Positions 45,694 to 55,946 of a DNA stretch of 64,000 nt are shown piece after piece. The notes under the pieces are model-generated. The model did not search any database. It had not been told where the DNA came from and saw only the letters and a program-made list of their open reading frames with translations. Positions within the stretch are counted from its first letter, which is position 1; the number at the start of each line of letters is the position of its first letter. Source of the stretch: Pseudomonadota bacterium (lineage in GTDB: Bacteria > Pseudomonadota > Alphaproteobacteria > Rhodobacterales > Rhodobacteraceae); assembly GCA_021845805.1 (NCBI GenBank), contig JAJZVD010000003.1, positions 1 through 64,000 of the forward strand, in the 5' to 3' direction. A program made the translations under genes and the position numbers.

Positions 45694-47196
45694 ATGAAAC
45701 GGTTCTTGGGTCTCGCTGCGGGGGCCGCGACGGCGGGTCTGCTGTACAGCACGGCGGCGTCGGCACTCACGGCGGACCAGGTCTGGGCAACGCTGCAGCA
45801 GCGCATCGCCGGGATGAACATGACCGTCACGGCCGACAGCCAGACGAAATCTGGCGGCACCCTGGCGCTGAAGGGCGTCAGGATGGTGTCCACGGCGCCC
45901 AACGGGCAGGTCACAATCTCGATCAGCGAACTGGATCTGGCCGAGGGCAGCGACGGCAGCGTGACCATCACGCCGCCCGCCACGATCCCGCTGGATCTGC
46001 ACCTGAAGACCGACAAGGGCGACGCAACCGACCTGACGGTGACCGTGACCCAGACCGGCGCCAAGACGGTGGTGACGGGCAAGGAGGGCGACCTGACCTA
46101 CAGCTCGACCGCCGATGTCGTCACGGCAGCGGTGGATGGCATCACCTCGGGCGGCAAGAAGATGGACCTGCGGATGAAAGCGGGGCTCGACGGGGTGAAG
46201 GGCAGCTATCACCTGCTGGGCACCGGGCCGATCGAAGCCGACACGTCCGGCACCATCGACAGGGTCAGCCTGACGGTCGACGCGACCAACCCCGACGGCA
46301 CCGGCACGCTGCACGGCCAGGCGCAGATGAGCGGGCTTACCTCGTCGGGCAAGATGACGCTGGTGCCGGGGGTCGACATGAAGAACATGGCCGCCGCGCT
46401 GGCCGCGGGCTATGCGGTCGACAGCACCCTGACCTACGGCCCCACCACCTTCGCCTTCGATCTGGACCAGGCGCCCAAGAAGGACAGCGTGGCGGGCACC
46501 GTCGCTGCCGGGAACGTGACCGTTTCGCTGGACAAGGGGCACATCCAGTACGGCGGCGGCAGCACCGGCGCGGATGTGACGGTGACTTCGACCGAAAGCC
46601 CGATCCCGCAGATCGCCGTGAAGATCGCGGAATCGGCGTTCAACCTGCTGGCCCCGATCGGCAAATCCGACACCCCGCAGGATTTCAGCCTGCTGGTGAA
46701 GCTGGCGGGCCTGTCGGTGAACGAGGATGTCTGGAAGATGGTCGATGCCAAGGGCGTGCTGCCGCATGATCCGGCGACGGTGATCCTTGACCTGGCGGGC
46801 AAGGGCAAGTGGGCGTTCGACTTCTTCGATCCGGCCCAGGCGGCGACCCCGCCCGCGATACCGGGCGAACTGGACGCGCTGACGCTGAAGCAGCTTCAGG
46901 TGACCGCGGTGGGCGCCGAGTTGACGGGGACTGGGGATCTGACCTTCGACAACAGCGCGGTGCCGCCCGGCGGGATGCCGAAGCCCGCAGGCACGGTGAA
47001 CCTGAAGCTGGTGGGCGGAAACGGGCTGATCGACAAGCTGACCCAGATGGGCGTCGTGCCGCAGGACCAGGCGATGGGGGCGCGGATGATGCTGGGCATG
47101 TTCGCCAAGCCGGGCGACGGGCCGGACACGATGACCTCGCAGATCGAGTTCAAGCCGGATGGCGCGATCCTGGCGAACGGGCAGCGCATCCAGTAG
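45694..47196 (+). CDS. Secreted DUF2125 protein
   Basis: The 500-residue protein starts with a signal peptide (MKRFLGLAAGAATAGLLYSTAASA). It then has long repeating beta-rich segments full of Thr, Ser, Asp and Gly, such as LTVTVTQTGAKTVVTGKEGD and LKLVGGNGLIDKLTQMG, as in DUF2125 proteins. These are common in Rhodobacterales, probably periplasmic, and uncharacterised. AGAGGATT precedes the ATG. A strong intrinsic terminator ends the gene at 47238-47267. It is divergent from the SDR gene. Confidence 0.87.
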   Translation: MKRFLGLAAGAATAGLLYSTAASALTADQVWATLQQRIAGMNMTVTADSQTKSGGTLALKGVRMVSTAPNGQVTISISELDLAEGSDGSVTITPPATIPLDLHLKTDKGDATDLTVTVTQTGAKTVVTGKEGDLTYSSTADVVTAAVDGITSGGKKMDLRMKAGLDGVKGSYHLLGTGPIEADTSGTIDRVSLTVDATNPDGTGTLHGQAQMSGLTSSGKMTLVPGVDMKNMAAALAAGYAVDSTLTYGPTTFAFDLDQAPKKDSVAGTVAAGNVTVSLDKGHIQYGGGSTGADVTVTSTESPIPQIAVKIAESAFNLLAPIGKSDTPQDFSLLVKLAGLSVNEDVWKMVDAKGVLPHDPATVILDLAGKGKWAFDFFDPAQAATPPAIPGELDALTLKQLQVTAVGAELTGTGDLTFDNSAVPPGGMPKPAGTVNLKLVGGNGLIDKLTQMGVVPQDQAMGARMMLGMFAKPGDGPDTMTSQIEFKPDGAILANGQRIQ

Positions 47197-47237
47197 CGCG
47201 CCGGCATCGCACCGCGGTAACGCCTCTGTGCGAAAGC

Positions 47238-47267
47238 GGGGCCGCCTGTCAGGGGCGGCCCCTTTTT
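47238..47267 (+). terminator. Intrinsic terminator after the DUF2125 gene
   Basis: A 9-bp perfect stem (GGGGCCGCC / GGCGGCCCC) with a 7-base loop is followed directly by five Ts. Confidence 0.9.
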
Positions 47268-47338
47268 AATGCCCGCCCGCTTGCACGCCGCGGCTACGCC
47301 GACTAGGTGCGAGGAACTGGTAGCAAAAGGCCGATCCG

Positions 47339-48685
47339 ATGTCCGACACGCTGGAATCCCTTGCCCACGCCCTTCTGGATGCCGCCCGCAAGGCGGGCGC
47401 AGAGGCGGCGGACGCCATCGCGGTTGACGGAACCTCGATCTCGATCGACGTGCGCAATGGCCGGCTGGAACAGGCCGAGCGGTCCGAAGGGGTAGACATC
47501 GGCCTGCGCGTGCTGATCGGGCACCGGCAGGCCTGCGTGTCGGCCTCCGACACCCGCCCCGAGACGATGGCCGCGATGGCGGAACGCGCCGTGGCGATGG
47601 CGCGCGAGGCGCCCGAAGACCCGACCATCGGGCTGGCCGACCCGTCGCAGCTTGCGCGCGACTGGGACCTGGCGGCGCTTGAGCTGCTGGACCCGGCCGA
47701 AGAGCCCACCGCCGCCGCGCTGGAAGACGACGCCCGCCGCGCCGAGGCCGCCGCCCGCGCGGTGGCGGGCATCACGCAGGTGGACAGCGCCGGGGCGGGC
47801 TATGGCCGCCGCCAGTTGCATCTGGCCGCCACCAACGGCTTTTCCGGCGGCTACGGACTGAGCTCGCGTTCCATCTCCTGCGTGGCGATCACCGGCACCG
47901 GCACGGGGATGGAACGGGACTACCACGCCGATTCCCGCATCTTCGCCGCCGACCTGATCGACGCGGAAACCATCGGCCGGGTCGCGGCCGAACGGGCGCT
48001 GGCCCGCGCAGGCGCGCGCAAGCCCCGCACCGGGGCCTTTCCCGTGGTCTATGACGAACGGGTCGCGGGCTCGCTGATCGGGCACCTGCTGTCGGCCATC
48101 AACGGCGCGGCAATCGCCCGCGGCGCAAGCTGGCTGCGCGACGCTCTGGGCGAGGCGGTGCTGCCTCCCGGCCTGACGCTGACCGAAGACCCCCACCGCC
48201 CGCGCGTCATGAGCTCGCGTCCCTTCGATGCCGAAGGGCTGCCCACGCGGCGGCGCGAGATCGTGGCGAACGGGATCCTGACCGGCTGGACGCTGGATCT
48301 GGGCACCGGGCGCAAGCTGGGCCTGCCTTCGACCGGCAATGCCACCCGCTCGACCTCGGCGCCGCCCTCGCCCGCGCCGTCGAACATCGCGCTGACGCAG
48401 GGCACGCAAAGCCGCGCCGACCTGCTGCGCGAGATGGGCACGGGGCTGCTGATCACCTCGATGATCGGCAGTTCGATCAACCCGACCACCGGCGACTATT
48501 CGCGCGGCGCCTCGGGCCACTGGGTGGAAAACGGCGAGATCGCCTACCCGGTCAACGAATGCACTGTGGCGGGCAACCTGCGCGACATGCTCAGGACGCT
48601 GCGCCCGGCCAATGATGCGCGCGGCTGGGTGGGTCTGGTCGTGCCCTCGCTTCTGGTCGAGGGCCTGACCCTTGCCGGAGAGTGA
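47339..48685 (+). CDS. pmbA: TldD/PmbA-family metallopeptidase subunit PmbA (TldE)
   Basis: The 448-residue protein matches PmbA. It has SISIDVRNGRLEQAERSEGVDIGLRVLIG at the N-terminus, TGMERDYHADSRIFAADL in the middle, and the C-terminal SINPTTGDYSRGASGHWVENGEIAYPV. The TldD/TldE pair forms a toroid protease that trims peptides such as microcin B17 and degrades CcdA; the zinc site sits in TldD. No tldD is in this window. The ATG at 47339 comes 71 bases after the terminator. cysQ starts within its last codons. Confidence 0.93.
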   Translation: MSDTLESLAHALLDAARKAGAEAADAIAVDGTSISIDVRNGRLEQAERSEGVDIGLRVLIGHRQACVSASDTRPETMAAMAERAVAMAREAPEDPTIGLADPSQLARDWDLAALELLDPAEEPTAAALEDDARRAEAAARAVAGITQVDSAGAGYGRRQLHLAATNGFSGGYGLSSRSISCVAITGTGTGMERDYHADSRIFAADLIDAETIGRVAAERALARAGARKPRTGAFPVVYDERVAGSLIGHLLSAINGAAIARGASWLRDALGEAVLPPGLTLTEDPHRPRVMSSRPFDAEGLPTRRREIVANGILTGWTLDLGTGRKLGLPSTGNATRSTSAPPSPAPSNIALTQGTQSRADLLREMGTGLLITSMIGSSINPTTGDYSRGASGHWVENGEIAYPVNECTVAGNLRDMLRTLRPANDARGWVGLVVPSLLVEGLTLAGE

Positions 48686-49448
48686 CCTTGCGCTGCTGAT
48701 CCGCGCCGCCCGGGCGGCCGGCGAGGTGGCGCTGCGCTACTGGAAGCAGTCGCCCGCAGCCTGGGAAAAGGCCGACAACGCGGGCCCGGTGACTGAAGCC
48801 GACCTGGCCGTTGACCGCCTGCTGGCCGGGATGCTGCGCACCGCCCGGCCCGATTACGGCTGGCTGTCGGAAGAGACCGAGGACGGGCCCGCCCGCCTTG
48901 CCCATCGCCGTGTCTTCATCGTGGACCCCATCGACGGCACCCGCGCCTTCATCGCGGGCGAGGTCGGTTTTTCGCATGCGCTTGCGGTGGCCGAAGACGG
49001 CCAGGTGACCGCCGCCGCCGTGTACCTGCCCGCGCTGGACCGGCTTTACACGGCCGAGGCGGGCGGCCCGGCGCTGCTGAACGGCCAGCCGATCCGGGCG
49101 GCCGCGCCCGAGGGCGTGCCGCCCACGGTGCTGACCGGCAGCGGGGCGCTGAAGCCCGAATACTGGCCGGGCGGGGTGCCCGAGGTCAGGCGCAGCTTCC
49201 GCCCCTCGCTGGCGTGGCGGCTGTGCCTTGTGGCCGAGGGCAGCCATCACGGGCTCATCACGCTGCACGACACCTGGGAATGGGACATCGCCGCGGGCGC
49301 GCTGATCGCCGAGGCCGCGGGCGCGCGGGTTACAGACCGGGCAGGCGCCCCGCTGCGGTTCAACGCGGCCGCGGCAAAGACCCGGGGCGTTCTGGCGGCG
49401 ACACCGGCGCTGCACGCCGACTGGCTGGCCCGGCTTGCCCCGCACTAG
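48672..49448 (+). CDS. cysQ: CysQ-like 3'(2'),5'-bisphosphate nucleotidase (inositol monophosphatase family)
   Basis: The 258-residue protein carries the lithium-sensitive phosphatase motifs: the metal-ligand acidic pair in LSEETED (Glu67/68), VDPIDGTRAF (Asp85 and Asp88), and the C-terminal TWEWDIAAGALIAEAAG. Such enzymes clear 3'-phosphoadenosine 5'-phosphate from sulfate assimilation. A general inositol monophosphatase is an alternative. The only good start is the TTG at 48672, inside the 3' end of pmbA (14-base overlap), which suggests coupling. It is convergent with the membrane winged-helix gene. Confidence 0.88.
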   Translation: MPESDLALLIRAARAAGEVALRYWKQSPAAWEKADNAGPVTEADLAVDRLLAGMLRTARPDYGWLSEETEDGPARLAHRRVFIVDPIDGTRAFIAGEVGFSHALAVAEDGQVTAAAVYLPALDRLYTAEAGGPALLNGQPIRAAAPEGVPPTVLTGSGALKPEYWPGGVPEVRRSFRPSLAWRLCLVAEGSHHGLITLHDTWEWDIAAGALIAEAAGARVTDRAGAPLRFNAAAAKTRGVLAATPALHADWLARLAPH

Positions 49449-49450
49449 GG

Positions 49451-50179
49451 TCAGACCATGCGGATCACATCCTTGTCGATCGCCAGCATGTAGCCCCGTC
49501 GGGCGATGTTCTTGACCAAAAGCTCGCTGACGATCTGGTTGCCCAGCGTATCGCGCAGCCGCTTGATGCGGGTGGCCCCCGCGGCCTCTTCGCATTCGGC
49601 GGCGGGCTTGCCCGAGATCAGCGCCTCCAGCTCGGCGCCCGACAGTACCTCGTCGTCCAGCCGCGCTTCGGCCAGGGCGGCCAGCGTCTCGATCGCGGCC
49701 TCGGTCAGCTTGAATTCCAGGTTGTTCAGGTAAACCGTGTTTTCCGCCCGGCTGATCAGCAGCGACGACACCTGGATCCCCGTGGCCTGGATGGCCGAGA
49801 TGCGGCGGTTCTGGCTGATGATTGTGACAAGGAACACCAGCGAGGCGATCAGCAGCGCGGTTGAGAACACCAGCAGCACGAAGATCACCACCCGATAGGA
49901 CACCAGCACATCCGAAAAGGCGGTGCCCGATTGCGCCAGAATCTCCAGCAACTGGATTTCACTGGCCGAGGTCAGCGCGTTGTTCTGGGCAAAGATCTGC
50001 TCGACCCGCGCGTTGAACGCGTCGGCGTCGGGCAGGTTCAGGAACAGGAACACGGCCGCGGCAGCCAGGATCGCCACGATGGCGATGATGCCAAGCGTGA
50101 CCACGCGGTTGCCCGCGCGCAGCCTGTCAGTAGCGGAGGTAGAAGGCTCCGGCACTCTCTTTCCTCTGGGCAAGACCAT
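49451..50179 (-). CDS. Predicted membrane-anchored OmpR-type winged-helix protein
   Basis: The 242-residue protein has two hydrophobic helices, at about residues 27-49 and 95-121, enclosing a short extracytoplasmic loop. The C-terminal cytoplasmic region resembles an OmpR/ToxR winged-helix DNA-binding domain (about 147-235). It has VYLNNLEFKLTEAAIETLAALAEA, DEVLSGAELEALISG and ATRIKRLRDTLGNQIVSELLVKNIARRGYML. The order (membrane first, DNA-binding last) is the reverse of ToxR/CadC. No receiver domain or kinase is present. The start at 50179 overlaps the preceding small secreted-protein gene by 53 bases; a later GTG start at 50155 is possible. Confidence 0.7.
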   Translation of the reverse strand: MVLPRGKRVPEPSTSATDRLRAGNRVVTLGIIAIVAILAAAAVFLFLNLPDADAFNARVEQIFAQNNALTSASEIQLLEILAQSGTAFSDVLVSYRVVIFVLLVFSTALLIASLVFLVTIISQNRRISAIQATGIQVSSLLISRAENTVYLNNLEFKLTEAAIETLAALAEARLDDEVLSGAELEALISGKPAAECEEAAGATRIKRLRDTLGNQIVSELLVKNIARRGYMLAIDKDVIRMV

Positions 50180-50432
50180 CGGGGCCGAAAATGGAGAGGA
50201 CGGCCAGCAAGGTCCAGCCCTCCTTCGCGATCCGGGCGGAAATCGCCGATCGGGCCGCGGCCGGGCTGGCGCAGGCGGCGGTCTGCAACTCGATCACCCC
50301 GTAATGCAGGCGCAGCGGGTGTTCGCGCTTGGCCTTGTAGTCGGCGTAGCAGTTCGCGAAGGCCGGTTGCCCAAGCGCAAGGGCCAGCAGCGGGCCGACC
50401 AGAGCGAGACGAAGAAGGGATGCGCGTGTCAT
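50127..50432 (-). CDS. Small secreted protein of unknown function
   Basis: The 101-residue product has a cleavable signal peptide (LALVGPLLALALGQPAFA) and a mature part of about 75 residues with two cysteines (ANCYADYK and TAACASP). I do not recognise its family. The ATG at 50432 is preferred because it begins the signal peptide; the longer frame to 50480 adds charged residues. Its 3' end overlaps the start of the membrane winged-helix gene by 53 bases on the same strand, suggesting coupled expression and perhaps a sensor partnership. Confidence 0.65.
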   Translation of the reverse strand: MTRASLLRLALVGPLLALALGQPAFANCYADYKAKREHPLRLHYGVIELQTAACASPAAARSAISARIAKEGWTLLAVLSIFGPDGLAQRKESAGAFYLRY

Positions 50433-50608
50433 GCGCCGAGCATGGCCGGACGGGCGGCGCAATTCAATAACATGAGCCATTTATGGCCGAGGTTATCGCA
50501 TAACACCGCCCCGATATTGCGCTGCCTTGGCCTTCGCCCCCATCTGGCGGTCATCGACGGTACCGCGATGACGAATCCCGGTGCCGCGCTCGGGAAAGGA
50601 CAATCACG

Positions 50609-50923
50609 ATGCGTATTGCCAGGACCTTGACGTTCGGGCTCGCCACCGCGGCGGTTGCGCTGACGGGCTTCACCGCCGCTCCGGCGCGCGCCGATGATCA
50701 GGCGCTGTTCAACCTGCTGGCCGGGGCCGCGGCGGTCGCCATCATCGCGGGTGCGGTGAATGACAACCCGTCCCGTGGCCGCAACGACTGGCACCGCGAC
50801 CCCCGCTATGCGCGCTGGCATGGCGACGACGACCACGGCTGGGGGCACGGCGGCTGGCGCCGCGGCGGCGACGATGAGGGCGGCTGGGGCCCGCGCCCCT
50901 ATTACAACGGCTGGAACCGCTGA
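50609..50923 (+). CDS. Small secreted His/Gly/Trp-rich protein
   Basis: The 104-residue product has a signal peptide ending in PARADD. It then has a short hydrophobic, alanine-rich stretch (FNLLAGAAAVAIIAGAV) and a C-terminal half rich in His, Gly, Trp, Arg and Asp (GDDDHGWGHGGWRRGGDDEGG). The histidine/aspartate-rich tail could bind metal or polyphosphate, but no family is recognised. It precedes a second small secreted protein by 58 bases on the same strand; both have an alanine-rich glycine segment after the signal peptide. Confidence 0.65.
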   Translation: MRIARTLTFGLATAAVALTGFTAAPARADDQALFNLLAGAAAVAIIAGAVNDNPSRGRNDWHRDPRYARWHGDDDHGWGHGGWRRGGDDEGGWGPRPYYNGWNR

Positions 50924-50981
50924 CCCGGACACCGCCGCACCCACTTACCACCTGCGAGCAGAAGACCAGAGGACGACAGAG

Positions 50982-51428
50982 ATGACCATTCGCAGAAACA
51001 CCCTTGCCGCAACGGCGGTCGCCGCGATGCTGGCGGCCAGCCTTTCGGCCCCCGCGGCCCAGGCCGAGAATGGGCGGATCGGCAGCTTCATTGCCGGCGC
51101 CGTCATCGGCGGCGCCCTTGTGAACGGGATCAACCACGCCCCGCCGCCGCCGCCGCGCGTGCAGTATTACCCGCAGCCCGTCTACCCGCAGAACCAGTAT
51201 TATTATGCGCCCACCACCACCGTGGTCCGTACCATCCCGTCGCGCTGCGAACTGTCGGTGGACCGCGGCCGCGGCTTCGAACGGGCCTATTTCCGCGGCT
51301 GTCTGGAACATGCGGGTTTCTACAGCCTGCCGGACCGCTGCGATTTCACCGTCTACACCGAGCGGGGGCCGCGCACCGCGATCCCGGAACGGTGCATGTC
51401 GCGCGCGGGCTATCGCTTCGACGACTGA
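50982..51428 (+). CDS. Secreted protein with Pro/Tyr-rich linker and cysteine-rich C-terminus
   Basis: The 148-residue product has a signal peptide (LAASLSAPAAQAE), a glycine-rich hydrophobic segment (SFIAGAVIGGALVNGI), a proline/tyrosine-rich linker (PPPPPRVQYYPQPVYPQNQYYY), and a C-terminal domain with four cysteines (SRCELS, RGCLEH, DRCDFT, ERCMSR), probably two disulfides. The family is unknown. AGAGGACGACAG precedes the ATG at 50982. It is likely periplasmic or envelope-associated and may be cotranscribed with the His/Gly-rich gene just upstream. Confidence 0.7.
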   Translation: MTIRRNTLAATAVAAMLAASLSAPAAQAENGRIGSFIAGAVIGGALVNGINHAPPPPPRVQYYPQPVYPQNQYYYAPTTTVVRTIPSRCELSVDRGRGFERAYFRGCLEHAGFYSLPDRCDFTVYTERGPRTAIPERCMSRAGYRFDD

Positions 51429-51470
51429 TGCGGGGTTGCGGGCGGGCGGCGGATCGGGTGATCTGCCGCC

Positions 51471-52079
51471 ATGACCGCACCCGACTTTTCCTTTGAAACC
51501 GCCGCCTTCGCGCAGGGCTTTGCCCGCGTCGCGGGGGTGGACGAGGTGGGGCGCGGGCCGCTGGCGGGCCCCGTCACCGCCGCCGCCGTCATCCTGGACC
51601 CGGCGCGCATCCCGGCGGGGCTGAACGATTCCAAGGCGCTGACCGCCGCGCGCCGGGCCGCACTGGATGCAGAGATCCGGGCCGTGGCCACCGTATCGCT
51701 GGCCCATGCCAGCGTGGACGAGATCGACCGGCTGAACATCCTGCGCGCCGCGCATCTGGCGATGGAACGCGCGGTGGCGGGGCTGGCGGTTCCGGCGGAC
51801 CATGTGCTGGTCGATGGCAACATGATCCCGCGGGGCCTTGCGCTGCCCGCGCAGGCGGTGGTGAAGGGCGACGCGCGGGTGCTGTCGATCGCCGCCGCCT
51901 CGATCGTGGCCAAGGTGGCGCGCGATGCGATCATGGTGGATCTGGCGCAACAGTACCCTGGCTACGGCTGGGAACGGAATGCGGGCTACCCCTCACCGGC
52001 CCATCTCGCCGCGCTTCAAAATCTGGGGATAACCCCACACCATAGGCGTTCGTTCAAGCCCGTGCACAACATGTTGTAG
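51471..52079 (+). CDS. rnhB: Ribonuclease HII
   Basis: RNase HII removes ribonucleotides from DNA. The 202-residue protein has the catalytic pair in [16 protein letters not shown] (Asp24 and Glu25), [13 protein letters not shown], the third acid in DHVLVDGN, and [12 protein letters not shown]. The ATG is placed 42 bases after the preceding gene. ccrM follows 110 bases later on the same strand; rnhB-ccrM adjacency is common in alphaproteobacteria, and the intervening gap holds candidate ccrM control sites. Confidence 0.95.
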   Translation: MTAPDFSFETAAFAQGFARVAGVDEVGRGPLAGPVTAAAVILDPARIPAGLNDSKALTAARRAALDAEIRAVATVSLAHASVDEIDRLNILRAAHLAMERAVAGLAVPADHVLVDGNMIPRGLALPAQAVVKGDARVLSIAAASIVAKVARDAIMVDLAQQYPGYGWERNAGYPSPAHLAALQNLGITPHHRRSFKPVHNML

Positions 52080-52091
52080 CAAGGGGGCATG

Positions 52092-53314
<1,223 letters not shown>

Positions 53315-53336
53315 GCGGGCCCCACCGGCGCCGGCC

Positions 53337-54755
53337 CTAGAGCACCGGCGCCACCAGCCGCGCCAGCGGGGCCAGGGCCCGGATGGGCCAGGGCCTGCGC
53401 GACAGCCCGACCGTCGCGCGCGCGGCCAGGGCGAAATCGGTCGTCAGCATCCGGGCGACATCGGCGGCAAAGGCGGGGTCTGCGACCAGAAGCGTCGCCT
53501 CGAAGTTCAGGCGGCACGAGCGGTTGTCAAGGTTGACCGAGCCGACCGAGGCGATCCCGGTGTCGATCAGCAGCACCTTCTGGTGCATGAACCCTGCGGC
53601 ATAGCGCCAGACCTCGACCCCGGCGGCGCGCACCTCGTCGACATAGGCGAAGGCGGCCAGCCAGGGCAGCCAGTGATCGCGCCGGTCGGGGATCAGCACC
53701 CGCACCTCGACCCCGCGCAGCACGGCGGCCTTCAGCGCCGAGAGGATGTCGACATCCGGCACGAAATAGGCGCTGGCGATCCAGATCCGTTCGCGCGCCG
53801 AATTGATGGCATGCACGAAATAGAGGCTGGCGGTTTCCAGCGCGTCGGCGGGGCCGCTGGCCAGCACCAGCGCATCCGAGGTGCCCGCCGAGGCCTTGGG
53901 CGTCCAGTCGAGCGCCAGCTTCTGCCCGGATGACCACAGCCAGTCTTCGGCCACCACGAATTGCAGTTGCGCCACCGCGGGGCCCTCGACCCGCACGAAT
54001 GTATCGCGCCAGGGCGTCAGCACCGGATCGCGGCCCACATAGGCGTCGCCCAGGTTCAGCCCGCCGGTGAAGGCCAGATCGCCGTCCACCACCACGATCT
54101 TGCGATGGTTGCGGAAATTCACCTGAAGCCGCCCGCGCGAGCGGCGGATGGCGTGAAAGTCGCGCACCTCGACCCCGGCGGCGCGCATCTCGGCCAGCGC
54201 CCGGCGGGGCAGATGGCTGCCGATCGCGTCGTAAAGCAGGTAGACCCGCACCCCTGCCCGCGCCCGTGCCATCAGCCGGGCGGCGAAGGCGCGGCCCAGC
54301 GCGTCATCCTCGACCGTGTAGAACTGGGCCAGCACATAGCTTTGCGCCTGGTCGATGGCGGCGAAGACCTCGGCGAAGGCGGCCTCTCCGTCGATCAGCA
54401 GGCGGACCGCGTTCCCCGAGGCGAAGGGCATCCCGGCCAGTTCGGCAAAGGCGCGCTGGCGCCCGGCATCCTCGCCCGGCGGCAGCGGCGCCGGGGCGTG
54501 CTGGCCCGCCAGCGTGCGCAGCGCGGCCATTTCCTCGCGCAACTCGCGCCGCGAGCGGATGTAGCCCGGGTACCGGTGGTGGCCGAAGATCGCGAAGGCC
54601 GGCACCGCGAAATGCGGCGCTGCAAAGAGGAACACGACCCATGCGGCGGCGCCCTGCGCGGTGCGCCCGCGGGTGATCGCCGCGCGCACGCAGAACAGCG
54701 CGGCGATTTCAAAGCCCAGGTAGACGAGTGCCCAGAATTCGCTGCCCATCGGCAT
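53337..54755 (-). CDS. cls: Cardiolipin synthase (phospholipase D family)
   Basis: Cls joins two phosphatidylglycerols, or uses phosphatidylethanolamine in some types, to make cardiolipin. The 472-residue protein has two N-terminal membrane helices. Two HKD motifs follow, NHRKIVVVDGD near residue 221 and MHQKVLLIDTG near 390, each followed by the GSVNLDNRS- or GGLNLGDAY-type segment. The start at 54755 abuts the alkB stop codon with no gap (TAG-ATG), so alkB and cls are almost certainly one operon. Its products would work in the same inner membrane. Confidence 0.92.
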   Translation of the reverse strand: MPMGSEFWALVYLGFEIAALFCVRAAITRGRTAQGAAAWVVFLFAAPHFAVPAFAIFGHHRYPGYIRSRRELREEMAALRTLAGQHAPAPLPPGEDAGRQRAFAELAGMPFASGNAVRLLIDGEAAFAEVFAAIDQAQSYVLAQFYTVEDDALGRAFAARLMARARAGVRVYLLYDAIGSHLPRRALAEMRAAGVEVRDFHAIRRSRGRLQVNFRNHRKIVVVDGDLAFTGGLNLGDAYVGRDPVLTPWRDTFVRVEGPAVAQLQFVVAEDWLWSSGQKLALDWTPKASAGTSDALVLASGPADALETASLYFVHAINSARERIWIASAYFVPDVDILSALKAAVLRGVEVRVLIPDRRDHWLPWLAAFAYVDEVRAAGVEVWRYAAGFMHQKVLLIDTGIASVGSVNLDNRSCRLNFEATLLVADPAFAADVARMLTTDFALAARATVGLSRRPWPIRALAPLARLVAPVL

Positions 54756-55910
54756 CTAGACTGCCCCGCGCGGAAGCGGATGGTCGCCGCGGTTGTAGGG
54801 CGCCCAATCGGCGACCTCGGGGTAATTCTGCCGCCGCCAGGCCCGGACGCGGGGGTTCATCATCCGCCGCCACAGGGGCGGGATCATCGCGGCCATGGTC
54901 ATCACCGGATAGCCATGCGGAAGCTGGGGCGCGGCATCGGCGGCGTGGTGCTGCAACAGGGGAAAGCGGCGGTCGGGCTTGTAGTGGTGGTCGGAATGGC
55001 GTTGCAGGTTGATCAGGAGCCAGTTCGAGGCCCGGTGCGCCGCGTTCCAGGAATGGCGCGGCAGGACGTGTTCGTACGTCCCCTCGCCCAGATGGCGCCG
55101 GGTCAGGCCGTAATGCTCGACATAGTTCACCAGCTCTAGTTGCCAAACGGCCACGAAGGCTTGCCACAGGAACAGCGAAAGCCCCAGCCCGCCGCCGATG
55201 GCCCAGGCCGCCAGCAGCGCCAGCGCCTGAAGCGTCCAGTAGCGCCAGAACGGGTTCGTGCGGTGCCACCACGGCAGCCCCCGGCGGGCCAGCATCGCGC
55301 GTTCGGCGCGAAAGGCCGAGGCGTGGCACTGCCACAGAACCCGCGGAAAGAACCGATGGAAGCCCTCGTTGTAGCGTGCCGTCACCGCGTCGCGCGGGGT
55401 GCCAACCCAGGGGTGATGCACCCGCAGGTGTTCCGAGCGGAAATGGCTGTAGAGCACCATCGCCAGAAGCAGATCGCCCAGCCAGCGTTCGCCCGCGGCC
55501 TTCTGGTGCATCAGTTCGTGGCTGTAGGTGATGCCGATGGTGCCGGAAATCACCCCCATGCCGAAGAAGAACACCACCAGTTCCGCGGCCGTATAGCCCC
55601 CCCGGTGCGCCACGACCCAGATCGCGCCATAGATCACCGCGGCCTGAACGGGAAACCAGATCAAGGTCAGAAGCCTGTACCAGATGAGCCCCGGCTCGGG
55701 GGTCTCGGGGTCCGCGTTCCGGGGGTCAAGCCCGCTCAGCGCGTCCATGAGGCTGAAGAGCCCCCAGGAATAGAGCGGCAGCAGGATCACGGCCCAGCCG
55801 CCGTGCCACAACCCGAAGCCTGCCAGCGGCACCACGCCCAGCGACAGCCAGAACGGCAGGGCATTCTTCAGCCGCGCGACCTCTGCTGGGGGGATCATCC
55901 TTGCCTCCAC
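54756..55910 (-). CDS. alkB: AlkB-type membrane di-iron alkane 1-monooxygenase
   Basis: The 384-residue membrane protein has the histidine boxes of the family: HELMHQ (131-136), HLRVHH (161-166) and LQRHSDHHY (about 307-315), plus NYVEHYGLTRR. These coordinate the di-iron centre that hydroxylates terminal methyl groups of alkanes or fatty acids. Several membrane helices surround them. The true substrate could be a membrane lipid tail rather than hydrocarbon, as no rubredoxin gene lies nearby. It abuts cls with no gap. The start is 55910, or the in-frame ATG four codons on. Confidence 0.9.
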   Translation of the reverse strand: MEARMIPPAEVARLKNALPFWLSLGVVPLAGFGLWHGGWAVILLPLYSWGLFSLMDALSGLDPRNADPETPEPGLIWYRLLTLIWFPVQAAVIYGAIWVVAHRGGYTAAELVVFFFGMGVISGTIGITYSHELMHQKAAGERWLGDLLLAMVLYSHFRSEHLRVHHPWVGTPRDAVTARYNEGFHRFFPRVLWQCHASAFRAERAMLARRGLPWWHRTNPFWRYWTLQALALLAAWAIGGGLGLSLFLWQAFVAVWQLELVNYVEHYGLTRRHLGEGTYEHVLPRHSWNAAHRASNWLLINLQRHSDHHYKPDRRFPLLQHHAADAAPQLPHGYPVMTMAAMIPPLWRRMMNPRVRAWRRQNYPEVADWAPYNRGDHPLPRGAV

Positions 55911-55946
55911 GCCTTGGCGGCAGTGAACACCGTTTTCCGGGCAAGC

